DNA of 64,000 nt from Astropecten irregularis (Eukaryota > Echinodermata > Asteroidea > Paxillosida > Astropectinidae). Below, piece by piece: positions 34,270-45,577 of the stretch. The stretch covers positions 6,234,798 to 6,298,797 of the forward strand of contig OZ020260.1 in NCBI GenBank assembly GCA_963971285.1, written 5' to 3'. Position numbers and translations under genes: made by a program. Below the pieces are notes generated by a model. That model did no database searches, was not told the origin of the DNA, and saw only the letters and a list, made by a program, of their open reading frames with translations. Position 1 is the stretch's first letter. Every line of letters starts with the position of its first letter.

Positions 34270-34572
34270 GGGAGGCTAATCATCCATACTGGCAACTGGA
34301 GTGCTGAATTGTGAAGGATGTGGCTACAACATGATCCAGTTGACAGCGGCGCCCTTGGCTGCCAGCACAATTCAACCCATATATGATCACTGAGCACAGC
34401 CTGAGATCGAAAGTGTTTGATTTTTGTGGAGGGGGGAAAACCGGACAACCCAGAGAAAAACCCTTGTAGCATAAGAGAGAACCAATGCACAACTCTACTC
34501 ATATATGACCCAAGCCGGGATTGAACCTGGACCACATTGGTGAGAGGCGAGTGCTTAACGCACTTGCCACCT
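34270..34572 (-). mobile_element. Probable SINE, family 4
   Basis: Minus strand carries CAAGTGCGTTAAGCACTCGC then CTCACCAATGTGGTCC, a B-box-like GGTTCAATCCCGG, ATATATGAGTAGAGTTG, and TTTCTCTGGGTTGTCCGGTT. Conserved tRNA-like promoter followed by a non-tRNA body is typical of SINEs. Only one copy is in the window. Confidence 0.5.
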
Positions 34573-34705
34573 ATGTCTCCAAAAGCATGTACATGTAGCT
34601 GCTTGTAGGTTTAATAACAATTGTACTGTTTCTGGGGTTGCAGCATTCTTAATTATGCGCGTATCTTAAAATGATCCTTGGGATATAGCGGTATGTGAGT
34701 GGTTT

Positions 34706-34918
34706 CATGGCTTCTGACTGACAAACGAACAGAGATAATATACTATTAGGGACACCACCAACATAGGGCAGGATAGTTCAGTTGGTAAGAACACTGAGTA
34801 TGGTATTCCGGAGGCTTGTTCGAATCCTGCCGCAGTTATTTTTCCTTTGTTCACTTTACAATGACTTAAAATTTATAAAGTCAGTTTCCCTTGTGGTTAT
34901 TTGATGATTAACAATTGC
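34706..34918 (+). mobile_element. tRNA-derived SINE, family 2
   Basis: Order: CATGGCTTCTGACTG, GGATAGTTCAGTTGGTAAGA (A box), GAGTATGGTATTCCGGAGG, GTTCGAATCCTGCCGCAG (B box), TTCCTTTGTTCACTTT, ACAATGACTTAAAATT, GTGGTTATTTGATGATT. Same order as the 52.2 kb copy. Confidence 0.8.
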
Positions 34919-34927
34919 TATGGTTGG

Positions 34928-35298
34928 AGTTGGACAATTTGCCAAATTGAATGATGAAGTTTGCGAACATAATGACAGAATGACAAACTAAATTATGGAA
35001 TTGCCGACCGAAATTACAAAATGGCAAATAAAATGATGAAATTGGCAAATTAAAATGGAAAACCCGACAATCTAAGCCACTGTATATAGCTGCGGCGTTC
35101 CATCATGTTTCTGGTGCATCGCGTAACGCGTAACAGCCGGCACCGCGTACCACACGCGGCTTGCGCGATCGTTATAATAAGCGCTTGAATGTTAAGGTTC
35201 ATTTTTTCCCCCTAAAATGGCTGCGTCCTGCATGACGGAAATAGCTCCCATTGGTTTGTGCACGGGTGCGTCATTTAGTTTTTTTTATATATCTATGG
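34928..35298. mobile_element. Partial copy of the 28.6-kb hAT-like MITE, inverted
   Basis: Reverse-complement match to 28574-28950: GTTCCATCATGTTTCTGGTG, CGCGTAACGCGTAACAGCCG, CTCCCATTGGTTTGTGCACG and the terminal TTTTTTTTATATATCTATG. The other end is missing at 34928. Confidence 0.8.
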
Positions 35299-36627
35299 GC
35301 CTGATGATGTTTCAATCCTGGCACGATCTTTTTCAAAGGCCTTTGAGAAAGATCCGGCTTGAATCAAATTGTCAGTTCCTTCTAACTCCAAGAACTCAAA
35401 ATAGACTCAAAAAGACAAGCTGTCCAATATTTTTTCACAGAATTCTGGATGATTTTTCCAACAGAGAGATTTCAAACTGAAAGAAAACACAATCAAACAT
35501 TTTAAATATTTTTTCCAAAATCTTTTCCAATTCTATTTTATTCATCTCTTATCAAATAAAACTTGAAAGTAGGCAGGATGCCAATTTTGGACTGTGACTT
35601 CAAAACTGTGACTCAAAATGAACCATGGTAGTTCCTTAGTAGTCAGGTATTGTGGTATCCTGAATACCACAATACACCAAAGTGTAGTTTGTGCGGTAAT
35701 GCATGATTTATGATCCAGTGCCCCTGTCATGCCTGTAGAGAGACTGAGGTAGTGTGTGGTAAGCAGCTCTCGTCATAAAATAAAAATAATAATAATAAAA
35801 GACACTTATATAGTGCCAAATCCACCAAAAAGGACGCTCAATGCGCTTTACAAAAGAAAACCAGGAAAACAATAATAAAGGAAAATGAGTTATATATTGG
35901 AGTATTATAAAATACATTTTAGTTAAAAACAAGAGTCTAATTAATTAAAAAGTATATAATATGGTGCAGAGGATAAGGGTTAAGTCATTTTTTTAAAACT
36001 AACCAGTCCAGAAGTATGTACTGAAGCTAAAATAAGTGCATTTTGGAAGTTGTGTAAAAATCTTAAAGGTTTACTGTAATCAAAACACATGAAGTTAAAT
36101 TCATCTGTATTGTTATCAAACTCAACCTGTCTATCATTGTTTGTGCTAAAAAATATTGTATATAAAAAACAGACTTTAGACCCATAATTTAACACACCAC
36201 TTTTCGCGACGAAAAACCTTGCTTACGTCACATGCAGAAAGCCACGCAGTATACTGTGGTGCAAGCCTATACCAGTTCTGTAGGTGACGTCACATGTTAT
36301 TGTTGCGTGGATCAGTTCCATATGGGGGACTTTTTGGGGGGGGGGCATACATGTAAAGTGTAACTTTTTGAACAAAATTAAGCACCAACATAAAAATATG
36401 ATATTTTATATACTCAGTAATTATGTATTGAGCAATCATTTTAAAGCACCTTCACCCCTTTTACAATTTTTATTTAATAAAGTAAACCTACATGTATAAC
36501 ATGTTTCAGGTTGTTGTAGCAGTTCAGAGGAATAACTTTTCAATGCAAAGGCAATCAATTAACACAAAACCATCATGATCATAGCCATCAGTTAGTTTTC
36601 CCTTTTCACAGTACCATAGATATAATA
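35299..36627. other. Intergenic, with a CTTATATAGTGCC...GCGCTTTAC fragment at about 35795-35860
   Basis: The fragment GACACTTATATAGTGCCAAA plus GCTCAATGCGCTTTACAAAA is a pattern often seen at ends of non-LTR retroelement or SINE copies in marine invertebrates, preceded by an (AAT)n run. Apart from a G tract near 36330, nothing else is recognisable. Confidence 0.4.
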
Positions 36628-36846
36628 TGCAAATTAGGCTTGCCCTTCACCGACGTCGACGAGCACTGTATACTCAGTGCTTGTGACGTGAACAAAATCA
36701 CGTGCTGGATCAGGTGGGATTCGAGCCCACGACCGGACTGCTTACATGTACTAATGAGTGCAGATGCCATACCGCTAGGCCATTGACCTAGCTGGGGTCA
36801 GTGGGGTGAATCGAATCCAATATCGCGGCGGGTACCGCAGTAAATC
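36628..36846 (-). mobile_element. tRNA-derived SINE, family 1, just downstream of SLC25A26 stop
   Basis: Minus strand: CTGCGGTACCCGCCGCGATA, GACCCCAGCTAGGTCAATGG, CCTAGCGGTATGGCATCTGC (A box), GGGCTCGAATCCCACCTGAT (B box), ACTGAGTATACAGTGCTCGT, GGGCAAGCCTAATTTGCAT. It is the best-preserved copy and lies sense to SLC25A26, 37 bp after the stop, so it probably sits in its 3' UTR. Confidence 0.85.
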
Positions 36847-36882
36847 ATGGATATTAAATGATTTTCATTTTCCCGACCAAAA

Positions 36883-37737
36883 TCATGTCAACGGACATGG
36901 CTTTTCTTTTCGGTTTCTAGACTCCAGTTGGAGCAGGGAAATCTTCACCTTATCGTAGATGCCGAGAAAAATTGCACCGCCTATGCTGACCCACAGAACC
37001 CTAGGAACAATCCCTACAAACAGTCCACGGACTCCCCTCGTCGCAAAGATGTTTCGCAGCACGCTTGGTATGTTTCCTTTGGCCGTCGCACTCTCCCTCT
37101 CGGCCAGCATGATCCTCGTTTTTGCGACGTCCAGCGGTGTGGTGACCGCCGCCGTGACCCCTCCGGCCACGGCCCCGCAAATCGCTGACTGCCATGCATC
37201 GACCGGAGCCCCTTGCCACGAACCCCACCTGGACTTGAGAAGCTCCCATAGCGGGAACTGGATGAATGAGAACGGCACGTCGCGCATGACCGTGCTGAAG
37301 AAACCGCGGTACAGACCCCTTGGCCCTTCCTCCCGGAGGACGGATCGGAAGATGCTCATACTGGTGGCCGGACTGGCCTGGGCTCGTTGTTTCACGACCT
37401 CCACGGGGACCCGGATCAAGCAGGCTGCCGTCTCTCCCAGCGAGGCTCCCAGCATGTGCACACCCGCCTCGTACCGCTTCCCCAGCCCCGTTGACGAGCT
37501 CACTTTCTTTGTCAACTCGTAAATGCCGAAGAAAACTCCTGCCGTCGGTGCCGAGCCGAGGACCACTGGGCCAAGACCTGAGAAGATACCGCGGAAGCCG
37601 CCAGATTTGTAGAGTCCCAATGGGCTCTGGAGGCGCGTCTTGATGGTGTCCAACGGGTAGAGAATTGTGTCAGCGGCGGTCCCAGCCGCACACCCTGCCA
37701 ATAGGGCCACATGGAGGGGCGGAAACTCCGTACTCAT
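36883..37737 (-). CDS. SLC25A26: Mitochondrial S-adenosylmethionine carrier, SLC25A26 (single exon)
   Basis: Inner-membrane carrier that imports S-adenosylmethionine into mitochondria in exchange for S-adenosylhomocysteine. The 284-residue frame from ATG 37737 (MSTEFPPLHVALLAGCAAG) holds the three carrier repeats, each with the family signature: PLDTIKTRLQ, PVEVVKQRAQ and PLDVAKTRIM. ACLIRVP, GLYRGFFSTVMRDVPFS and AVTTPLDVAKTRI follow the human protein closely (274 residues). An in-frame ATG at 37788 would add 17 residues without counterpart, so I chose 37737. The coding region is uninterrupted by introns, unlike the multi-exon vertebrate gene, and is visibly more GC-rich than its flanks. No frame damage is seen, so it is likely functional. 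Confidence 0.93.
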   Translation of the reverse strand: MSTEFPPLHVALLAGCAAGTAADTILYPLDTIKTRLQSPLGLYKSGGFRGIFSGLGPVVLGSAPTAGVFFGIYELTKKVSSSTGLGKRYEAGVHMLGASLGETAACLIRVPVEVVKQRAQASPATSMSIFRSVLREEGPRGLYRGFFSTVMRDVPFSFIQFPLWELLKSRWGSWQGAPVDAWQSAICGAVAGGVTAAVTTPLDVAKTRIMLAERESATAKGNIPSVLRNIFATRGVRGLFVGIVPRVLWVSIGGAIFLGIYDKVKISLLQLESRNRKEKPCPLT

Positions 37738-37789
37738 TTCTGGACGAGTAAGAATGACAACAACAACTTCATTTTCCTTCCAGTTCAAC

Positions 37790-39469
37790 TGAATTTATTC
37801 CCATCGGCTACGGTAAATTTCTGAAAGTCTGTTTCACAATAAATAAATGTTCATTGTTGTAAACAATCTTATCCATACAGAAATAAGATAAACGGGCACC
37901 CATTTTCAAGTTACAAATGTTTTTTTATGACCAAGAGCATCTCAAAAATAAAATGAAACTTTAAAAAATGCATTACAGTATAGGATAACGATATGTCCAC
38001 TTTTTACAATCACAGAGCAAAGTTAGATTTTCATACAGACACTGACAGACAACACTTGAAAGCCTGTGCACAAACCCTATGGGACTGAACTGACAAATTC
38101 TACGTGTTTTCTAGTAAGACTAAGTACATGTAAATGCTGAACCCGGTTCTCACAAAAGTAAACTGTCAAAGTATGCTGAACTCTCTCCCGCGATGCCCAC
38201 CAATACTATTACTATTAGGGCATGTGTAAACTTGTCAACTTGTGTGACTGTCCCGTGTACAATGGTGTAAACTCTAACATGTACGTGTACATCACCAAGC
38301 TGTCCGGAATGTGGGCAAGCATGTAAAACAAACCAAAGTAACGCTTCAATTCCAGTTTAATCGGTTCTATATCGAACAAATGGCTTACCATTACTAGTCT
38401 AATCCTTGGATATGACGTTCATTCAATATCTTGCAACAGGTTTCATCTATGACTTTTATGAGGATATACTTTTCTTACTTGTACTTTCACGTGTATCAAA
38501 ATGCTCTTGCCTAAAGTCCTAGTGCTGCATGAGGGCGCCCTTCAGATGTGGCGTTGTATAATCCTAGGCAGGTGCGGCCAAATCCCTCCTTCAGGGATGA
38601 AAAGTTCTTACCAACAAGTCTATCAAAAATTGTGTAATGATAATGAATATAAGATGTAGGTTGAATATCTATCTGTCAAATTCTCTATGGTTTTTGGCGG
38701 ACCATGGGTGAGAAATTCTCCTAATTACCTATAATCGGAGACAACAAACAAGTAAACGTAGTTCAATTTATAAAATCCCTCAATAAATGAAAGCACAGAA
38801 CACCCGGATTGTCAAGACTTTTCATAATGACATAAACAAATAATTACATGACCCTTAACACCTGTACATTACTGTCTGTTTTTAGACGCAGACGAGTAAA
38901 TAAAAATAATCAATCAACCGATACAGCAAAATAAGCTCAAAGTAATGAAACCATCCCATTTTAATTTTCTTTTCAATTTTTCATGTTAAAAAAGGCCGGT
39001 ACCAGACTAAAAAGAGTACCCCTCCACTACATGGCAAAAGCAAGGCGAATTTAGGGCCTGTTTCATCCACACAGCTCAAAGGTAGTCCCAACTCTGGTGA
39101 CCGTAAAGTTCCATCAATTTTGTCAACAAGGCTTTTCATGTAGAGCTAACCAAACGCTTTAACATAAAAGATTTTGAGGTTATTCAAAAAATGTATCACC
39201 CGTTATTCAGACATTACGATTTATTTGTGCGACAAAGTCGACACGCAGCTGTCCAAAAGCAAGCGATCTGTCGCGCTATTTTTTGAAAAATTAATGACAA
39301 AACAAAACCGTCACAGGCCTTGTTCAAAACATGGCTACCTCATAATATGCCTTATCTCCTTCGTCATCGAAAGAGGAAGAGTATATACTGTTCTTACTTT
39401 TGTGGGCAACTAGACGATACAGGCGATTATGGGAGCATCACAATACCCTCAAGAGGAGATCATAATAAG
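37790..39469. other. Intergenic stretch without recognised gene
   Basis: 5' flank of SLC25A26. Scattered TACATGTA motifs; no coding frame or repeat family could be supported. Confidence 0.45.
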
Positions 39470-39650
39470 GCACAAACTGTTTCGGTCTTTGTTTTACTAA
39501 TTTACCTGTATAAATACACCATTTCAGGCGGAAAAATGTTAATGGTATCTACAAGCATCATCTTCATACCCTGAAAGTTATAGTTATACGTATACGTAAA
39601 CTAGTATTAACATTTCTATTTGGGTAGGCCTACCGACTATGTTCCTTTAA
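39470..39650 (+). mobile_element. TTAA MITE family A/B, right-half fragment
   Basis: TTCGGTCTTTGTTTTACTAA, ACACCATTTCAGGCGGAAAA, CATCATCTTCATACCCTGAA and a terminal TTCCTTTAA are the right half of the TTAA families. Confidence 0.65.
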
Positions 39651-40360
39651 TATTTCCTCGCCTATCTTTCGCTCGATACCAACCAATTATTACAGCTGGT
39701 ATGCTAGGACTAGGTCCTATAGGAGCACAGTGTGCCAAAATCACTTTTCAATAAATTTGACAGTGACACGCCCATTGATTTGTGCACAGTTAAAAAAAAC
39801 GCGCGACAACATTGATCTCCATAATACACCAATATTTTCTGGCTTCCTTCCATCCAAACAATGGATTGGGGGTGCGAAAAATAATAGTCTTCGGGCAAAC
39901 TCATATTATAACTTGCCGAACCATTAATATAAAATTCTATTAAGAATAGGCCTAATAAGTATAAGTTAAGACCAATTGCCAAAAGCCAAAACTGTCAGAT
40001 GAACAAAAGGAAAGGGCAAAAGAGTGTAAGGCGTAAAACAGTCTGATTCCTGAGCTCACCCCTGCACACCAAAATGGTAGAATCAGTTCTTTTGCGTCCA
40101 AACGACCGTGCGCGTCTGTACGCTCAAGAGCGAAACCAAAGAAACTGTTCCAAACCCAATGTGACGTATATACACGTGACCGCCACGCGCGCTTTTCGAA
40201 CCGTACCTCGCAACCACGTTGCCGCAGGTAAACACACAAGCTCTGTTCTTGTTTAGCGTTCGTTCGTGACACAGGGACTTTTTTCGGCGGTTCATTTTCG
40301 AATGCGACCAAAGAGATTTTTCTGCGGAAATCTTGCTGAGAAGAGAGATTATCTGAAACA

Positions 40361-43300
40361 ATGATCACAGTTCTACGTATAGCTCAAGAGTTGACGGCGG
40401 TTGATTACCGGTAAGATAAAAACTTGCCTTTGAAAAAAATGTATTGATGAAAATCGGAAAGTTTTTTTGACATTTTAATTTATTCATCAAGAAGAAACTA
40501 GTCGCAATGTAGGACTGTAGGTCATACACTTTTCCAAATTAGGGCCTAAATAATCATCAATTCTTGTTAGGCCTAACACTTAAATCATTTCGATGACGCT
40601 TGGCTTGCAGGCGGCTGTTTCATCGGTGGTCCTACCCGTATGATGCAAGTGCAGGGCGGCTATTCCCTGCAAGACCCAGCCCGGTGGTTACCCCGTCACT
40701 TACCCCATCAGCCCCTTACCCGCCCGATCCGGGCGATGGACCGAGTCCCCAGGAGTCATATATGACCTATGAAGACAGAAGGTAAGAGCAGTCGCCATGT
40801 TTATGCCAATGCAATTTATCTTTGAGACCGATCAACTATAAACTCCAATCATCAGTTGATATTGACTGCATCCTCTTGAATCTTCGCTCGGTTGATTTTT
40901 CTTCCAGCTCGTCTCAATGGCTTCGAGACCTAACGAAGCTGTCACCTTCATTCAAAAACCTGACTGGTGCCTCGACATCATGTGACCGAGATGAGAGTTT
41001 GGAAAACCGAGAGCAGAACTCCCGCGGAGGAGTAGAAGTGGACAGACATCCGCGGGCTCAACTGGCGAAAAAGCAAGTTGATTTGTGTATTTTCTTCAAA
41101 AAGCACATCATTGATTTGCTTTACTGGCTATAACGTCCAAAAAACACAACTTAAATGTCACTCTCACCTCCAAATTTATTCATTATATGTCTCCACATTT
41201 TTCTTCTAATGTTGACAGGTCTCAACTTGAAAATGAGACAAGGCACGATCCTTCAGGCCAGGAGGTTACACCTCAAGACCAGAATACCTTTATGCTACAT
41301 CCTCACCATCAGGATGCCGAGAGTAACACTGCCTCTCTGCCAGACAACAAGGCAGTGGGAGAGATCGAAACCTCCAACCCGAAAGGAGATAGAGGTGATC
41401 CTCAAGAAGCTCATACCAGCACCACATCACACGGGGAGCTTCAAGAAGGTTTAGATCTGGAGGAAGACACGCCATCTTCGTCATCAGATGGTTCTGTGGC
41501 AGAGAACAAAAACAAGTCGGTCTCACCAGAAGATCTAGGACCGCAGCTTCCCGAAGAGGTATTCAATTTTGTCAAACCTTCCTGTCGTTCATAATAAGTT
41601 TGAATTATTTTTTAGACATTATTATTCACAAGTTATTGATTTTTCTCTGCAGAAAACTAAAGACCAAACTGATAGGCGGCCTACTGTTCGAGCAGTTATG
41701 GAAACAGTGGAAGCAATGATGGCGCAAGACTTCAGGTAACTTGGTCTTCAAAACACTCTGAACATCTTGACACGAAATCAAAATCCTCTACTTTTATTAT
41801 AACACACGGTGTTAACAATTAACTGCATTGGTTATTGGTGTTTAGTTTCAGTGGTGGAAGTGTGCCCTTCTGGCTCAGGGCAGTGATGCCCGAGTCTCCT
41901 AAACCTCAACGGAACATCAACCATTTAACCTCACTGCAAGGGACAACCTCAAATCAAGAGGCTGGGATGGACAAAGCATCAGTGAGTTGCAGAGGATCTA
42001 GAACACCTCAAGCCTCCGGTGGACAAACCCTGGATCATGAGGTACAGGACTGAGCCTTCAGATTCCCTTCATAACCATTCCATCAAATAATCAGTCTGCC
42101 TGTATGTTGGTCCACCTATATGATAAGCTACCTCTTCAAGTTCAGCTGAATTTGATACAAACTTCCGTATTCTAATTTTCCTTTGCAGAGTGATACAGAC
42201 AAAAGTGGCGTCCCTACTGTTGGCACTTTTGTGGAAATGGAAGAGGCAATGATGGCAGAAAGTATCAGGTAATTAACTTAAGGTTCCTAACAGCTCAGCA
42301 CCTTCAATTTAGTAACAAAAGGTATGATTTTGTGTTCCATATATTCATTCATCTAATTGTTTTTCCATTGTTTTTGTTTATTAAGTGGAGGAAATGAGCC
42401 CATGTGGTTCGAGGCAATGAAGCGAGCTGAGGAGATGATGCCCAAGTCTCCTAAACAAGTGTATCAACACAACCTCAACCCTTCAACCTCACTGCTAAGG
42501 GCAGTCCAAATCCCACAAGAGGATCCAATTTACCAAGCATCAGTGAGATACAGAGGATTCCAAACACCTGAAGCCTACTATGGAAAACCCCTGGATCATA
42601 AGGTATGCACAACGATCAGGACTTCAGATTAATAATCAAAAACTCAATCTGTCCGCCTCCATTTACTTTATCCAACTGTGTTGGGCAACTTCATCACTGG
42701 TTTTGAAAAAATAGAAAACCCTTGAATATTCTATTCTTCAATTCCAGAATTATATAGACAAGGCATCGGAGCAACACGGATGGTATCAAGCAGTGCCTCA
42801 ATACTGCTATCCCTATTACACCGCACCTCAGGGAGTGATACCATATCCACAGGAGGCTCCCATAGGCCAGGCACCAGTGCAGAACACAGGATATCCAACT
42901 TATCAAGCAGTGCCTCAATACTACTACCCCTATTACACCGCACCTCAGGGAGTGATACCATATCCACAGGAGGCTCCCATAGGCCAGGCACCAGTGCAGA
43001 ACACAGGATATCCAACTTATCCAGCAGTGCCTCAATACTGCTATCCCTATTACACCGCACCTCAGGGAGTGATACCATATCCACTGGAGGCTCCCAAAGG
43101 CCAGGCACCAGTGCAGAACACAGGATATCCAACTTATCAAGCAGTGCCTCAATACTACTATCCCTATTACACCGCACCTCAGGGAGTGATACCATATCCA
43201 CAAGAGGCTCCCATAGGCCAGGCACCAGTGCAGAACACAGGATATCCAACTTATCAAGCAGTGCCTCAATACTACTATCCCTATTACACCGCACCTCAGG

Positions 43301-45577
43301 GAGTGATACCATATCCACAGGAGGCTCCCATAGAAGCCTACCCACCAGTGGCTCCTACAGGCCAGGCACCAGTGCAGAACACAGGATATCCAACTTATCA
43401 AGCAGTGCCTCAATACTACTTCCCCTATTACACCGCACCTCAGGGAGTAATACCATATCCACTGGAGGCTCCCATAGAAGCCTACCCACCAGTGGCTCCT
43501 ACAGGCCAGGCACCAGTGCAGTGCAGAGGCTGGACACCCCACGTAGTGCCTCGCTACGACTTCACACCTATAACCTCACTACAAGGGGCAATGCCCAACC
43601 CACAGGTGATGTCCATGGGCCAAGCATCAGGACACTGTTGTGGAAATCCTCGATCCTCATGTGGTCAATGGATTCCTCAGGTAAAGAACAACTGAAGCTC
43701 TAGTTTATCCATTCACATCATCCATTATTTGATTGTCTGACTATTTGGCAATCTTCAACTCTAGATGGCCATTCAAGAGCAAACAACTTTAAGCTTTCCA
43801 TGTGTTGCATTCTTGCAGGGAAATGTTGATCAAGACACCACTGTCCGAGCAGTTATGGGCAAAGTTCAAGCCATGATGGCCCCACCCCTGAACACCAGGT
43901 ATGACAGAGAAACTCGCCTATACACTGACAAATCATTCCACATCTACCTACAATGATAATAATCATTTCCATGAATGATTAAACCATATTATTATCATTA
44001 TTTCTATGCAGTTCTGCAGTGCAGCCTTTCGCCAGGCCACAGGCACCCTGGCAGGTCATCCCACCATCTCCCCCACAGACCCCTCCATCCCTGTACACCA
44101 GGTATGACACAGAAACTCTCCTGAGTACACTGGACAATTGTTTCACAATAATGTAAATCGTGCAATACCTACAATGATACATTATTTCCCTCATCGATCT
44201 GGCTTTGATTCGAACCGATTTTGTCATCATTTGTATCCAGTTCTGCAGTGCAGCCTTCCCCCAGGTCACAGGCATCCCAGCAGGTCAACCTACCATCTCC
44301 CCCACCGACCCCTCCATCACCGCCCCTCAACAACAAACGGTAATTAGTTGTGTACGAGACAATCTAATACTTAACAACTTGTTATTGTTCCTTTGTTGAA
44401 AGATTGCGATAATATCATAATGTCGTTTGATTCTTTGGCTCCACATTTTAAGACACAAGAAGCATCAACTGACATGATTGAGTAGATGTAATAAAAATGA
44501 CATGTATGTTAAATGTTACATTTTGTTTGTATTTAATCCAGGAGGCAGCCCTTGTGCTCCACGAGCCCAAAGAGAAAGCTCGTCCGAACAACAGCAGCAG
44601 CATCAGCAGGCCTGCACACAGGAGCGCAATCCCCCAGGGCACCAGCTCCCCTCCCTGCCCAGGCATCTTTCATCCCTGTCATTGATGAGTCGGACTTCCA
44701 AGACGTGCTTCAAGGAGGTCAGCCGACATGCCTGGGCAGTGGAACGTACGGGGAGGTCCTGCTGAAGAGCAGGAAGTCAGACGGTGCCCTGGTGGCCTTC
44801 AAGACGCTCCTGGATGTGCAGGATCCTGCTGTGATGTATAAGGAGATGCTTGTGGAGCTGAGGGCACTACTGTCTGTAAACCACCGCAGCGAATTTCCAA
44901 AGGTGATCGGCATCGCCAGCCAGACATCATTCGCCGTGGAGTTCGTTGGCGATGCCGTCACGCTGCGGACCAGACACCTCCGTTTTGTTGTTGAGAACCC
45001 TCCCGCCAACATTGACGCTCTCGGATGGGTCCGGATCTCTGCAGACATCTGCAGAGGACTCCATGCCCTCCACTGCAGTGGATGGACACACAGTGACCTC
45101 CACTGCCGTAACATCATGGTGTGGAGGGACCCATCCGGGGCTGATGACTGCTGGGGTGCGAAGATCATTGACCTGGGGAAAGCAACAAGGATAGACAACC
45201 CTCCACCGGCCGAAGAGTGGCAGGAGCCGACCAAGACCTACTGCCTGCAGAACTGTGTCCATCTCCCCCCTGAATTGTTCCAAGGAACCTGCCAGCTCGG
45301 GGTCTTGACTGACATCTACAGCGTAGGTTACCTGCTAGGTATGATTGCTGAGTCCAAGATCCTAGAGCTGGCAGTTATTGAGACCTTGTCTCATCGATGT
45401 CAACTGGTGGCGAAAGACAGACCGTCCTTGCAGTCTATCATACAAGAGATAGAAGGAGTCCAGACTGGACTGGAACAGAAGAAGGCCCTCAAGAGTTTGG
45501 CCGATGCTGCCGCAGCTTCAGCCTTCACTCCAAATTTTTCAATAATGTCAAACCGAACGTTCGGGCAGTTATTCTAA
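40361..45577 (+). CDS. Novel Tyr/Pro-repeat protein with C-terminal protein kinase domain (12 exons, 1122 aa)
   Basis: Exons: 40361-40410, 40611-40781, 41219-41558, 41653-41735, 41852-42041, 42189-42268, 42386-42602, 42748-43680, 43819-43898, 44012-44101, 44241-44339, 44542-45577; every junction is GT/AG and every phase agrees. The start (MITVLRIAQELT) is the first ATG giving this agreement. Residues 1-380 are low-complexity, acidic/Ser-rich. Short exons encode the recurring TVRAVMxxVxAMMA. Residues 378-688 carry six 39-residue repeats around PQYYYPYYTAPQGVIPYPQE. Two near-identical Pro-rich exons (SSAVQP...) follow. The kinase domain starts at about residue 835: glycine loop LGSGTYGEV (842-850), VAFK Lys 865, Glu in KEMLVEL, catalytic HSDLHCRN (Asp 963, Asn 968), DLG (988-990), PPELF, TDIYSVGYLL and KDRPS. 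Catalytic Lys, Asp, Asn and Asp are kept, so activity is likely; HRD is HSD (non-RD) and DFG is DLG. I do not recognise the full architecture. Confidence 0.85.
42786..43500 (+). repeat. 117-bp (39-codon) coding tandem repeat, six copies
   Basis: Unit starts at about 42789, 42906, 43023, 43140 and 43257 (117-bp steps), then a sixth copy after a 27-bp insertion (EAYPPVAPT). The unit reads QAVPQYYYPYYTAPQGVIPY, then PQEAPIGQAPVQNTGYPTY. Only a few bases differ between copies, so the array is young or homogenised. The 117-bp period keeps the frame and is open on several other frames and strands, which explains the long antisense frames here. Confidence 0.95.

Noticed and set aside
35795-35870. 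LINE open reading frame near the GCGCTTTAC motif
   Set aside because: Only the short end-type motif is present; no reverse transcriptase or endonuclease sequence in any frame.
42694-43542. 282-codon and 204-codon minus-strand frames
   Set aside because: They are antisense to the 117-bp coding repeat; a period divisible by three keeps several frames open. The plus-strand frame joins to phase-matched exons on both sides, the antisense ones do not.
42780-43703. 307-codon plus-strand frame rich in Ser/Thr (SSSASILLSLLHRTSGS)
   Set aside because: Same repeat read in another frame; it has no matching splice phase with flanking exons.
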